64,000 nucleotides of DNA from NCBI GenBank assembly GCA_019671135.1, contig JAHRHY010000026.1, forward strand, positions 310,001-374,000, in the 5' to 3' direction. Shown piece after piece: positions 21,530 to 33,248 of this stretch. The translations under genes were made by a program, and so were the position numbers. The notes beneath the pieces are model-generated. The model saw only the letters and a program-made list of their open reading frames with translations, did no database searches and was not told where the DNA came from. The number at the start of each line of letters is the position of its first letter. Within the stretch, counting starts at the first letter, position 1. This stretch comes from Linnemannia hyalina. Its lineage: Eukaryota; Mortierellomycota; Mortierellomycetes; Mortierellales; Mortierellaceae.

Positions 21530-23497
21530 ATGGAGATCAACCCGGCCATCACGTTCAAACACGACCGCTCAGTTATGCACTCGAAACGACCCAAAGTCCT
21601 AATCGTCGGAGCTGGGCTCGGAGGACTCGCTCTAGGAATGATTCTCCAAAAGTCGGACACCCCTTATGAGATCTTTGAGCGTGCCCATGAGGTCAAACCC
21701 CTCGGTAACAAGTCAACACGCAAACATATTGCCATGGTCATTACCGAAACTGAACCACGCTTCGTCCATTTATTGACCTTTTCTATTTTCTTTTGAACAA
21801 TTCGTAGGCTCAATTGTTTCGTTGACATGCTCTTCTGCATCACTGTTTAAGCAGATGGGGATCTATGATGAGTTCCATGCTCTAAGCAGAGCGCTTGCTG
21901 TGATCAAGGTCGTCACTGCTCCGGAACTCGAGACTGCCTTCCTGATCACGGGTTTCGAGAATCCCACTAAGAGGTGGGGACTCCTGATTAGTTGGCTCCC
22001 GCACACACAACGTTATTCTCTCGTGGGACTACTGAGCTAACTTTTCCCTTTCTCCCTTTACATGTAGGTACGGAGCAGAGGCTCGTACTATCCCGCGTCC
22101 TAAATTGTACGAGCTGCTGATGCGTCAGATTCCAAAGGAGCGCATTCATCTGGGGAAAAAAGTTCTCTCGACACACCAAGGAGGCAACGGCGTCTTGATC
22201 CGATGTGCGGACGGGTCCGAATACGAGGGAGACATCCTCGTCGGAGCAGACGGAGCATACAGTGCCGTCCGTCAAAACCTCTACGCCCAGCTCAAGAAAG
22301 AAAACAAGCTCCCTGCATCAGACGGACTTCCTTTACCGTTCCTGAACGTCTGTCTCGTCGGTCAAACCCGCCCCCTCACCCTAGAAGAGTTCCCAGACCT
22401 GGCCAAGTCCCAATGCCAATTCATAAATATCCTCGCCAAGGATAAGCCGTACGCTTGGATGACCTTCACGACTGAGCAGTCCACAGTCTGCTTTGGGGTT
22501 CTGCAGTACCTCACGGCAGAGACGACCAAGGATAATGATGCGTTCAAGAATTCAGAGTGGGGACCGGAAGCTGCGCAGGCGATGTGTGAGGAGGTCAAGG
22601 ATTTTCCCATTGTTAGTGGTGGGGAGAAGCAGCTTACCCTGGGGGATTTGTTTGAGTGGACGCCGAAAGACTTGATTTCGAAGGTCATGTTGGAGGAGAA
22701 GCTGTTCAAGACTTGGTCCCATTGCCGCACTGTTCTCATGGGTGATGGTATGTCTCTATTATTGTCTTTTTTCTGTTCCGAACTAAAGTCAATGTGCTGT
22801 ATTTTCGCTGACGTTGTTTCCTTCTTTATTTTTCCGTACGTCCTTTCAACTAGCATGCCACAAGGTACGAAGTCTAGCTTTAATAACAGTTGCTGGTCCA
22901 TGGTTGATCATGTTATTCTTCGCCCAGCAAACTAAGACTTGTGCTCATATTTCATTCACTGTAGTTGAACCCATCAGGAGGGGAAGGAGGCAACAATGCC
23001 TTACAAGACGCAGTCGTACTAGCGAACTACATCCACGCCCTCCCTGACCACCCCGTTGCAGAAGAAACCGAAGCCGCCTTCGACGCCTACAGAAAGGAGC
23101 GTATCCCCTGGGTCGAAGCCGCGTTCACCACCAGTCAGGCATTAAGAAACATGGTTGACTCGGTAATATCTTTTATTTCGCATAATTAGGAGGACTGCTT
23201 TGACTATTTTTGTATCTCCACTTGCTGACCCCACGATTTTTTTTTCTGGTAAAATAGAATATGAAGGCAAAGGTGATGCGGTTCTTCATGAAGAACATGC
23301 CCGGCTGGGTGAGCGCGATGATCGAAAGGCGAGTCTTAAGCAATCGGCCTCAGGTATATTTCTTGCCCCGGGATGAGACCCCCTGCGAGTTGGCTCCTGC
23401 CCCCCAGGCCAGCTTGAACTTGAAGCGACCGGAGTCAAAAAGGCAGCAGAAGGACGATGACGGTGTAGTTGCGGAAGAATTCGCGCAGCCTGTTTGA
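21530..23497 (+). CDS. FAD-dependent monooxygenase (PHBH-type)
   Basis: Six exons: 21530-21704, 21808-21973, 22068-22747, 22854-22864, 22965-23162 and 23258-23497; all phases agree and give 489 aa. FAD-binding signatures are in the right order: the Rossmann motif VLIVGAGLGGLALG (residues 23-36), the DG motif ILVGADGAYSAVR in the middle, and the GD motif LMGDACHKLNPSGGEGGNNA near 370-390. The GD motif is assembled over three exons, one of only 11 nt encoding the ACHK core. Flavoprotein hydroxylases of this class use NAD(P)H and O2 to hydroxylate or epoxidise aromatic or isoprenoid substrates; the substrate here is unknown. No signal peptide is seen; the tail after residue about 440 is charged and low in order. 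It stands alone, with no biosynthetic neighbours. Confidence 0.92.
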
Positions 23498-24173
23498 TAG
23501 TGAATATTTTAGCTTATTTTGAAGAAAGAGAAGTCAAGTGGAGAGAATAGGTTGTATTAGGGTCATGTTCTGGTCCTTCTAATAGCTGGCTATTAACGAC
23601 TATATGCTCTTATGAATAAAAAAAGGAGGAGTGGATTGCAGACGATGTGGCAGGGTTCAGAGCTTCAGCAAGTGAGCGAAATTTTGGTGGCAACTTTTCT
23701 GGCCAATCAGATCACTGTATTTTCGAACATGGAAATGGAAGGGATTGGACCATGCACCTTTTTTTTGAATCTGACTCGGATCCATTGGAGGACTGTGCAA
23801 CATGTGTTCGTCTCACTCGCAGCGCTCTTATTTTTTCTTCAACCCATTCCTACTTCACACCTCTCACTCTCTCCTCCTTGTCTTCCTTCCTCCTTCACCC
23901 TTCTTCTTCCACGCTGAACCAGGAACAAGGAAGCCATCATCCAAGTATCAAAAGATAGGTGCAAAAAGAAAGTCATCCTCCACCATAGCCTACTCCTCCA
24001 TCCCCTCTCCCTCCTCACTCTCCCTCCTCACTCTCCCTCCTTCCTTCCTCTTCGGCCATCAGGCGACCCCACACCAACGACCACAAAAAACCATCCTTTT
24101 TCTCATCCACACACACCCATACCACATTTCCCGCCAGGACTCGACACAAAAACACACACACCCACTTCCTCAG
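23498..24173. other. Intergenic region
   Basis: Contains the 3' flank of the monooxygenase and a pyrimidine-rich tract from about 23820 that could serve as a promoter for a gene starting at 24174. No domain-bearing frame was found. Confidence 0.35.
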
Positions 24174-25491
24174 ATGTCGGGGGACGATAAGAGGTCACTG
24201 TCGTAGTAGTAGGTCTTTCGGTCTCCCACCCCCCTTGTCCATACACCATTGTCCTTCTTGACGATTGGTGTCCCGTAGTTCTTCGGTTCTAGTCTTGACA
24301 CAGTTGTGGCAACTTTTTTTATTCCACGTTTTTTTGTTCCCCGCAGACAGAGCGTTTCAAATCCCCACCACCTTCACACCCCGCACCCGTTTTCCTCATG
24401 TCCCCCGCTTTCTTCATGCCAAAAAAGAAATACCATACCTTATCACAGACAAGTCTGGTCAACTTTGTTCTTCAGTATGAAAGGGGTTCAGGGTGCGTTT
24501 CTCTGTGTCCAACGGGGGTAGCTCACACACTCGAGGATATCCACAAAAGCGAAAAAAAAAAGGGAATATAAAAAAAAAAAGCTCTGCACATACACACTTC
24601 GATTAGAGTTTGTCAACGTAACTGTTGGCCATACCAAGTACCGGACAAGGGGATTTTGCAAGACCTTAGGAGATGTAACGACTCAAAGAGAAAGTCGTAC
24701 ACAAGATATCTCTTGACCCGGGTTAATAAACCATAACAGATTGGTTTGTAAAACAGAGTATGCGAGTGAAAAGAGAGGGATTGAGAAGTAAAAAAAGGGG
24801 GAATTGGTGATGGGTAGGTGTGGGGTGAATGTGAGTGGGAGAGAGGATGTTCCTGTTATTGGGGGTTTGGTTTTCTTCCTATCTAACCCCCCCCCCCCCC
24901 CACCCTCCTTCTTCACTCCTTTTTTTCTTTAGAAAAGAACAGGCATGGAGCAGGACATCATGGAAGAGGATTTCTTTCAGGGATGCACTGTTAGGATTAG
25001 CAAAGTCTAGTCAAGAGTAGCACTAGTGGAGGAAAAATAATAAAGGATCGCGCTTCCGTTTTCAGATATGCTCATGGTCAAAATCTGCGTGTCCTTCCCT
25101 TAGCCTGTGCTCAAGTCCGCCGTGAATGGGCTCGCACCTTTCTCCCTTCACAGTGGACAAACATCTACATTTGCAATAGCTCCTCAGCTCTGGTGATGGT
25201 ATCGCGACCAACGACGGTACCAGAGGAACTCGGAATGGCGATGATGGTGGTAGTAGCAAAGATCAGGAAGGCATTGCATTCAACGACCGGGACAAATATT
25301 ATGACGAGGCTTACTGGGTTGATGACGACGAAGTGAACCCGGACCGTCGCCGCAACTCTTCAGCGCCCGAAAGATGGGTCAACTTCACAAGGGCCAAGGT
25401 CAAGAAGGGTTGCTGGAATAGTAAAGGCATCTGGTTAGAAGGGTCATGTGCGAGAAATATAGCGAGGTCGAGTTGTTTGCAGCTTTCCTAG
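24174..25491 (+). CDS. Tentative two-exon gene, 110 aa, unknown
   Basis: Exon 1 (24174-24202) reads MSGDDKRSL and ends in phase 2 at a GTAGTA donor. A possible exon 2 (25188-25491) starts after a CTCAG acceptor in the matching phase and reads SGDGIATNDGTRGTRNGDD, then a Tyr/Asp-rich stretch (DKYYDEAYWVDDDEVNPD), a basic part (RRRNSSAPERWVNFTRAKVKK) and a short tail. Composition is hydrophilic and protein-like, unlike the noise around it. The intron would be long (985 nt), and an extra exon near 24934 (phrase MEQDIMEEDFFQGCTVRI) may belong to it instead. Exon limits are uncertain and the family is not recognised. Confidence 0.35.
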
Positions 25492-27540
25492 GTGCTAGTC
25501 AGACTGGCTGACGAAACCTTCGGCTTTCCCCGGTCCTGGGACACCATGATGGTTGTGTGTGTTCCTGAAAGTTGTGTGATTGGGAGCGGAGCAATGGAAA
25601 CGGAGCAAAGAAAACGGCAACATGAAGGGGTCAGAGGCCGTCTGCCACAGAGTCTTCGCCGTGATTATTTTTTTATCGCATCCCATGCTTTCCTTCATGT
25701 TGGGCCCAGCACGAGGCGCAGAGAAAGAAATATGATTTGGGTTTGTTGTGATGTCTGGAGCCCCCTTTCCTGTCCGCTACGACAGAATAATGAATCGATA
25801 AGAGCACTTGTAGAGGAGCGACATGTTTTTCCGATCGTGGAGTTGGTCCACTCCCCGCCATAAAATGACGGCGACAAAGAAAAGGTACAAGACGGATGAT
25901 TGGGAACAAAGCGACTGATCGATCGTAGATATGGACAAGAAAATAAGATCAAAACTAGAGCGCACAATTAACCAGCGAAAAAAGTGAGGCACAGGAAAAA
26001 GTCGAAGAATCAATAAAGCATCATTCCCTGGTGGTCTATTTGCGTCCCAATTATGAATACCTTTCCTTCATCTATCCATGGCAGGAATCTAACTCAGGTT
26101 GGTGAAAGAAGATTGATTTGTCGCATATTGTAACATCAGCTGAGAGAATAGAGAAAAGACGGTTGTAACAGCAAGAGGCAAGGCTGTTGGGACTAGAGAG
26201 AGAGGGGCAAGAGTAGGTACTGTTTATTATACATAGAGAGGGGATGTTTGAAAAATTACCTAGGGGGTGAAGTTCTGGCGAACATGATGAGAGGGTAAAG
26301 GGCGGAGCTAGGTGTGTGCTGATGGCACAGGTGATGGCCAAGCTGGTATTTTGATGGCACAGTTAGGGCTGGTGTTCCTGCGGATGATGGCGAGAAGGGT
26401 AAAGATGAGGGCAAGGTAAGAAACAATCTATGATACTATCGCACATATTTGCCCTGCGGACCCCTAGATAGATAGAAAAAGATCTGACTAGAACTAGGTC
26501 ACCAGGAACCGCATGATTGGTTGGGAGAGAGAAAAAAAAATACCATGCATGGCAAAGCAGCCCACGCGTTTGTCATTTTTTTTTTTCAAGTGCATAAACA
26601 AGAAACCATGCACAAAGTTTTACGAAAGAAAACAAGAGCTTTCATGGATATGGCACCATTGACAATAGTGCGCGGAACAACTGCGTTCTCAGTTTGAAAG
26701 GAAAAAAAATTGCGACTCTCGTTTTGTTCTGTTCCATATCATTTATGTTCAAGAAGTAGGGAAAACGTGTGTTGACAGAAATACCTCAATCAACCGGTTA
26801 GGAATATATCCATAGTGAGAACCGTCTTGTTCCTCAGAACAAAGCAAAATATCATGAATAAAAAAAGGCGAGAATAAGAGAGCCATCCAGGTATATCAAT
26901 AAAACATACCTCGTCCACGCTTTGGGTTACAAGGAAAGACCACATCTGTCGACTGGGCATGGTGTTTGAGGGAGCGATACATGGGTTGTGTTCGTGGGAA
27001 GGCGGGGATAAAAGAAAAAAATGCAAAGTGGGATTGGCGAAGACATAAGTAGGTCTGCACAACGCATTGCGTACAGCATGCGAAAGAAAGTGAAAAGACA
27101 GGCCCATAATCAAATCTCCTCTTTCATGGAAAATAGGTTCCCTTACACGCTGTGGAACACCCCTTCAAAGTTGCATGGGCGTAGAATACCCTCCAACTGC
27201 ATAATTTCTCTTACTGCATACCCATACCCGTGGCTGAAGGCGAGGTTTGACTGCATGCTTTTTGTTCAAGGATACATGAGTCGGGAGCAATAAAGACCAA
27301 TTTTTTTATGTGTATTTTCCTAGGTACCCGCACCTTTCTTCGCCCCATGTTCCCTCCTTTTTTAGTACCCTACTTCTCATTCCCGATTCTCCCAATACTC
27401 TTTACTTCGCCATTTCTTGTCGCCTTTTTCTTTTCACTGGTCTTTCAATTTCTTTTAAAAACCTCACTTGTCCCGTCGTCTCCCCTTATCTCCCATCTTT
27501 TCCTTCTCTCCCTTTTAAACCCCCACAACCATCCTAAAAC
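25492..27540. other. Gene-poor intergenic region upstream of the dynamin gene
   Basis: No open frame here shows a motif or splice support. The last 200 bases before 27541 are pyrimidine-rich, as expected for a promoter of this genome. Confidence 0.35.
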
Positions 27541-29697
27541 ATGTCCACTCAACAGCAAAACGGCCAATACAACCAATTCAACCAATCGTCCACTCTCACT
27601 CACACTTCTTACACTCAATCCCAATCCATCTCTCCCATCACGCAAGAAACACAAACCCGACCCACCGTCGCTATGTTTGAAGCCGAATCCGGGTACCAGC
27701 AGGTCATTGACACCATCAACCGCATCCAGAGCCACGGCCTAACCCATAAGCTAAGTGTGCCGAAGATGGTCATCATTGGTGACCAGTCCTCCGGCAAGTC
27801 TTCCGTGCTCGAGGCCCTCACCAGGCTGTCTTTCCCTCGTGACAAGGATATGTGTACGAGGTTCGCCACTCAGGTAAACCTGCGCCGCAACCCTGCCTTG
27901 GAGAATGACGTTCTGTCGGCCCGAATCGAGGGCGAGGATGACTTCAACAACGCCTTCAGCACAGTCCAGGCGCCTATGACCTTTAGTGGCGTCATCGAAC
28001 AAGCCGTTGTGGCCCTCTGCAAGAGGAAGAACACCGACATCTCGGACAAGGTATTGGAGATCACTCTCTCTGGCCCTACGCAGACCCCACTTACCATAGT
28101 GGATCTGCCTGGGTTCATCAACACGACCTCGGACGGCCAGGAGAAGAGTCTCCCCAACACCATCAGCGGAATTAACAGGCGCTACGTCCAAGATCCTCGT
28201 ACAATCATCTTGGCCGTTGTACAGGCCAACGTTGATTTGAACACTACCAGGGCCCTGTCTGAAGCCGCGGAGTACGACCCCGATGGTGAGCGCACCATCC
28301 CCATCGTGACCAAGCCCGACTGCATCCAGAGCGGACTGCACATCGACTGGATTGAGGTGATCCTCAACCGCAAGAAAACTATGAAGCACGGTTACCTGGT
28401 CATGCGTAACACGGGCTACGACCAGAAGAACCTGACGTGGGATGCAGCTCGTCAGGAGGAGCAACGATTCTTCGAGTCGCACCAGTGGAACGCTGTTCCT
28501 AACGATCGCAAGGGCCGTGACTCCGTCAAGAAGTTCTTGAGCAACGTGTTGTTTGAACACATCAACCGCGAGCTGCCAATCGTCAAGCGCGAGGTCGACG
28601 CCGCGATCGACACGTTTAAGATGGAGCTTGACGCCTTGGGAACCCCCATTGCCTCCACCGCTGTAGCACGTGAGAAGTTGGTTGAGTCGGCCATGCTCCT
28701 CCAGCCACAGGTGGTTGCCTTCTTGAACGCTGACTATGACCACAATTACCTCGCAGCGCACAAGAACAGACCCATTTCCAATTCCGGCGAGGACCCTTAC
28801 TTCATCCGCTCATCGCTTCTGAGGCTCTACAAGAAGTACTGCTCCGACATGTCGAGCAAGGATGCTGGCCTGACCCGTGCCCAGATTGTGACTCTTGTTG
28901 CGCGCTACAAGGGGAACAGCCTTCCAGGCTTTGTCGATCCCGTTGCGTTTAAGGCCATTATCAATGGCCATTTCTTGGACACATGGCGAGCCACCACCCA
29001 GACTCACGTCGTGGCGATGCACAAGCAACTCTCCGAAGCCCTCTCGGAGTTTATCGCTCACAAGGCCAACCCCACCGCACGCGACGTCTTCACCCACGTC
29101 TTTGACCGCTTCTCCCGCATCCGTGCCATCGAGATCGACAAGACCATGCAGGGCATCATCGATGACGAGGCCACCCCTTTCACCCTCAGTCGCCACTACG
29201 CTGAGGCGGTCCACAAGGTGCGCTCCAAGAACAGTCGGATACCCTCTCTCCCCTCTGAGCCGTCCTCGGCTGCTGATTTGATCAGTGACAACAGCGGCGT
29301 CATCACGCCCCCAAGTTCGACTCCTGGTACGCCTCCGCATTCACGGACCGAATCACAAACGTCAGCACAACAGCTCTCCCAGACCGGACCGCCTGCCTCG
29401 TTTCCTTCGTCGCCGCTGATGGTCGATTGGGATGATATATACACGGCAGAGGAGATGATCCCCTGCCTGCGCGCCTACCTCAAGACCGCCCGTGAGCGCA
29501 TTGTTGACAAGGTTCTCATGGAGACCATCGAGCGTTACATGATCAAGGGAATCAAAGATTACTTTTCGATGTTGCTCAAGGCTACCGACGGAGAGCTGCA
29601 ATGCATGCTCGAGTCCGCCGCGCTTAAGCGCCAGCGCAAAGAACTTGAGGACAAGCTGGCAGACTTTGAGGGCATCATGGAGGAGCTCTCCAAGTAA
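27541..29697 (+). CDS. Dynamin-superfamily GTPase, 718 aa
   Basis: Single exon. All GTPase motifs are present: P-loop GDQSSGKSS (residues 80-88), the switch I Thr in MCTRF (about 106), DLPGF (188-192) and TKPD (257-260). A long helical middle/stalk region follows (about 320-580) and a GED-like C-terminal helix (about 640-718, ending LADFEGIMEELSK). Between them lies a Ser/Pro/Thr-rich linker (about 570-625) in the position occupied by PH or disordered loops in dynamins. The N-terminal 45 residues are Gln/Ser/Thr-rich and disordered. Architecture fits Mx/Vps1-like large GTPases that self-assemble on membranes; the exact paralogue cannot be told. Many fungi carry accessory dynamin-like genes beyond Vps1, Dnm1 and Mgm1, and the lack of introns is unusual beside its neighbours. 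Confidence 0.9.
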   Translation: MSTQQQNGQYNQFNQSSTLTHTSYTQSQSISPITQETQTRPTVAMFEAESGYQQVIDTINRIQSHGLTHKLSVPKMVIIGDQSSGKSSVLEALTRLSFPRDKDMCTRFATQVNLRRNPALENDVLSARIEGEDDFNNAFSTVQAPMTFSGVIEQAVVALCKRKNTDISDKVLEITLSGPTQTPLTIVDLPGFINTTSDGQEKSLPNTISGINRRYVQDPRTIILAVVQANVDLNTTRALSEAAEYDPDGERTIPIVTKPDCIQSGLHIDWIEVILNRKKTMKHGYLVMRNTGYDQKNLTWDAARQEEQRFFESHQWNAVPNDRKGRDSVKKFLSNVLFEHINRELPIVKREVDAAIDTFKMELDALGTPIASTAVAREKLVESAMLLQPQVVAFLNADYDHNYLAAHKNRPISNSGEDPYFIRSSLLRLYKKYCSDMSSKDAGLTRAQIVTLVARYKGNSLPGFVDPVAFKAIINGHFLDTWRATTQTHVVAMHKQLSEALSEFIAHKANPTARDVFTHVFDRFSRIRAIEIDKTMQGIIDDEATPFTLSRHYAEAVHKVRSKNSRIPSLPSEPSSAADLISDNSGVITPPSSTPGTPPHSRTESQTSAQQLSQTGPPASFPSSPLMVDWDDIYTAEEMIPCLRAYLKTARERIVDKVLMETIERYMIKGIKDYFSMLLKATDGELQCMLESAALKRQRKELEDKLADFEGIMEELSK

Positions 29698-31167
29698 TCT
29701 CTCTTCTCCTACATCCCCTCCACCCTTCTTCTTCCTTACTCTTCCTCCCTCCCTTCCTTCCTCCTCTCTTCCCTCCTTCCTCGCTCTCCCTCCTCTTTCC
29801 CCCCTCCTCCTCTTTCCCCTACTTCCTCCCCTCCTTCCTCCTCCCTCGTCTTTTACTCAGTTTTTTTTTCAGTTTTCATGACTTTCTTTCTCTCTTTGCA
29901 TTCCTTTCGCTTTTTTTTTTACCACACTATTGTACTTTATATATAAAACACCTTCATTGAACCAAATAGCGCTAGTTGGCATGATATGTGGGTCTGTGTG
30001 GGTGGGATGGAAACAACAGGCAAGGTACTGACCCTACTGCTGCACAAACAAAAAATAATCTTACTTTGGTAAAACCTTACAATGTGGAATCTTACTTAGC
30101 CTCTTGTGGATATGGAGAAATCCTTTGCGGATCGATTAAAAACCTTGCACCCATGTTAATAATGATACTATCAACAATGTTGATGTTCTTAATACCATAG
30201 GAACAAGTGAACTTGACCCAGAAAACGAGGTTAACGCACTGCGAATCATTTTTTTCCGTCACTATTTTCCTGTTCCCGATCTCCTTTCGCTCTGATCTGT
30301 TCTTCTTTTACAGCCTACCACGAAGACGATACATCCAGTAAATCCAGCACGCTCCTTATACGCTGCCTTTTTTTCCTTCACCACATTCCCTCTTTCATCT
30401 TTTCTTTCTATTGCGAATCAACACAAACAAACACGTCTGTCAAACGGCAAGACAGCAAATCACTTACACACGATCCCTCCTTTTCTCTCACTAGATTCAT
30501 CCTCTTTCTTTCGTCCATTGTTGATTATCTGTCGGTCGAGTATTAAAACATGCATTATTAATAATACCCATCTTCCTCTCTTCGTCGCTGTAGTCCCTCT
30601 TTTTGTTGCATTCTATCATCACGCTCGCATATACTTTTCTCTGTCACGGTCTTCATTCCTTTCAGTGCAAGGTACTATCGGATTTTCTCTATATATGCAA
30701 GATACCAACGATTGACCCTCTGAGAATTACCTCCACATGTGCAAAGTACTACCCCTGTAAAAGAGTCGGTTGTCCACGATGTACCCAAGGGAGAACGAAA
30801 AGCGCCACCAAAATAAAAAATGAGAAAATGGGTACGTTCCCCTCTTTTGTTAATTTTCCTCTCTTTCTCCCGCACCACTCCACTCCCGTTCTCTTTTCCG
30901 CAACGACAAACAAACGGTAAGCAAACAACCTTCCCACGCACAACATACAAACACGCACAACAACATCCTTTTTACCCTTCTCCATCTCTCCACCTGCATT
31001 GACTTGTGCATTCACTCATTCCTGCAGTTACATTCCTGAATCAACTTTTTTTTCTTGCTCATTTCGCTCGACGAACCAGACTAACAACTCCTCTTCCTCT
31101 CTCTTTTCACCGTCTTTCGTGTCAATCAGACCTAGCCAGCTCATAAGCATTATCATTTTTTGCAGCC
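29698..31167. other. Intergenic region with a CCTCCTT-type pyrimidine tract
   Basis: 29698-29860 is an almost pure C/T tract 3' of the dynamin gene. The remainder has short non-coding frames; 30800-31167 is again pyrimidine-rich and probably the upstream region of the next gene. Confidence 0.4.
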
Positions 31168-33073
31168 ATGAACTCCACTTGCACCACTTCCGCCATCCTC
31201 CTCCCTTCCCTTTCGCTTCCCCCTTTCCCAGCCATCTCCACCACACTCCCTCCTCCTCCAGCAAGAACGTCCAACTTTATCAAGTTGTACCTTTTGGAAG
31301 CCTTAGCAGCTCAGTATCCAGATGGAGTCCTCCCTTTCTCCCTTAATCTCTCCTCCGAAATTGCCACCATCTTTACTACGACCCCCTCCGCTCCCCCCAC
31401 GTTCATTCTCACGTTAGCGGCTCTTGAGACCAACGCCACCTTTGCCATGACCGAATCTGACATTGTGACCGTCTCTCCTCGCTCCTCGACCGACAACTCT
31501 GCCGAGGGTGCCTCTGGCCCTTTTACGCCTGCTAAGGCTGCTGAGTCCGCCACTGTCGCCCAGAACGTCTTCACTTCTTCGTCTGTTCCTTACTTCGAAA
31601 GCGCATGGGCTGATGCATGTCTTGAATAACATTTTTTGATATATGTTATTATGTGTAGTGGCTATTAGTATGTTTTCCGAAGAGTGCTCTGTAATGAATC
31701 CTAACCTTCAAAGCGTGCGTTGACATATATTCACTTACAACTAGGATGAGAGCGACCTGTCCTTTTTGAAGGAGGATTCGATTGACTTTGGCGACGGCCA
31801 CCCTGTGACCCTGACCAGCGCGCTCTCCAGCTTGGCAGAGGCTGCTCATCACTTTCTCGAAGACGGTGACGACGCCAAGAACAGCCTGACAGCATCGACA
31901 CCATTGGCTCAGTCATACCTGAGTGTCATTCCTGAGGAGGACGAGGACGAGGACGAGAACGACCTGTCCTTCCTGAAGGCGGAGTCGATTGACTTTGGCG
32001 ACGGCCACCCTGTGACCCTGACCAGCGCGCTCTCCAGCTTGGCAGAGGCTGCTCATCACTTTCTCGAAGACGGTGACGACACCAAGAACAGCCTTACGAC
32101 ATCGGGACCATTGGCTCAGCCATACCTGACTGTCATTCCTGAAGAGGCTGAGGACGAGACACCAGAGGTTTCGATGGCCACCGCCGGGCAACCGTCGACT
32201 GCAACTGCGGACAATCTTCAGGAGACCCTTACACCCGCTACGATTATCACCTCCGAGGAGTCACAAACAACAACAATAGAGACGTCCAGCGCATCCACAA
32301 CTACCTCTGCCAGTGTCAAGAACTATGGACCAAGAACCGTCCAGGAGTTCGTCTCTGACCTCGACGCCCGCCCCCTGATTCTTCAGAACATGACAGACGA
32401 ACAGAAGGACAACTTGGCAAAGTGGCAGGATCTGCCCGGTCGTTTGGCCAAGGAGAATGCTGATTTACGCGAAATGGTTCGGGCAGGCAAGAAGCCAGTC
32501 CGATCCATCGAGAGCCCCCGTGCCGCCAGCAGCAGCACTGAATCAACCATCAGTTTCAGCTCTGCCTCCAAAAACATGCCCGGTATTAGCAAGAACAACT
32601 ACGGAGCCAGCAACGGCTCAAGACAGAGTGGTCGCCGTGAGAACAGGATTGGAGCCGTCAAGAATGCACCCGTCCAGCTTCACCGCCGCAAGGCCTGCGA
32701 CAGCCAAGGCAAGGATATTCTCATTGTACTTACGCGAACCGGACACGCGCTCCGCAACCTCGAGGACGAGTACAACCGCTGGGTCCAAAACCCGCTACTC
32801 AGACCGACATTTAATCGTGCCCAGAAGGACCTCGATACCATTACTTCCGTGATCAAGGACGAGGTCGGTGACCCTATCCCCGAGCGAAGCTCGGGCAAGA
32901 CCCTTGATCAAGCCAAAGCTGATTTCCAACAAGTGATACATCAGCTGAGATATGGGTTGGAGAACATGCCCCAGCTCGCGCAGGACTTGGACGGCTTTAT
33001 GACTCTCTCGCGCAACGTCGATACGTACATCGATGAGCTCAGCTACTGCTGTAAGAAGGTAGCCGGTAGATAG
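31168..33073 (+). CDS. Unknown protein with a duplicated 69-residue module
   Basis: Two open segments on the same strand: 31168-31629 (starting MNSTCTTSAILLPSLSLPPF, Ala/Thr/Ser-rich) and 31745-33073. The second lacks an early ATG and starts just after an ACTAG acceptor, so an upstream exon must exist; the first segment is the best candidate, but no canonical phase-0 donor joins them. The second segment holds two consecutive copies of a 69-aa module (core SIDFGDGHPVTLTSALSSLA, then EAAHHFLEDGDD), a Thr/Ser-rich linker, and a C-terminal helical domain (about the last 120 residues; GKDILIVLTRTGHALRNLED and FQQVIHQLRYGLENMPQLAQ). A related C-terminal motif occurs at 46182-45943. No signal peptide or known domain. 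The coding nature is clear, the gene model incomplete. Confidence 0.6.
31754..32167 (+). repeat. In-frame tandem duplication, 2 x 207 bp
   Basis: Copies 31754-31960 and 31961-32167 are nearly identical DNA (about 69 codons each). The longest shared block is gactttggcgacggccaccc and its continuation for more than 100 bases. High nucleotide identity points to a recent duplication. Confidence 0.88.
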
Positions 33074-33248
33074 CAAATTAAAGCATAGGAACATGCGTGT
33101 GTGGGTAGATCGCCAACAAAACGTTGCGTGAGGTACTGTGTGAGGACTGTTGAGGTTAGAAAGATCACCTCGACAGAACCTTTTGTTCCTGTCGAGGCAA
33201 AATCAATATAAACGACACTCTTCTCACTCCTTATCGTCATCCCTGGAG

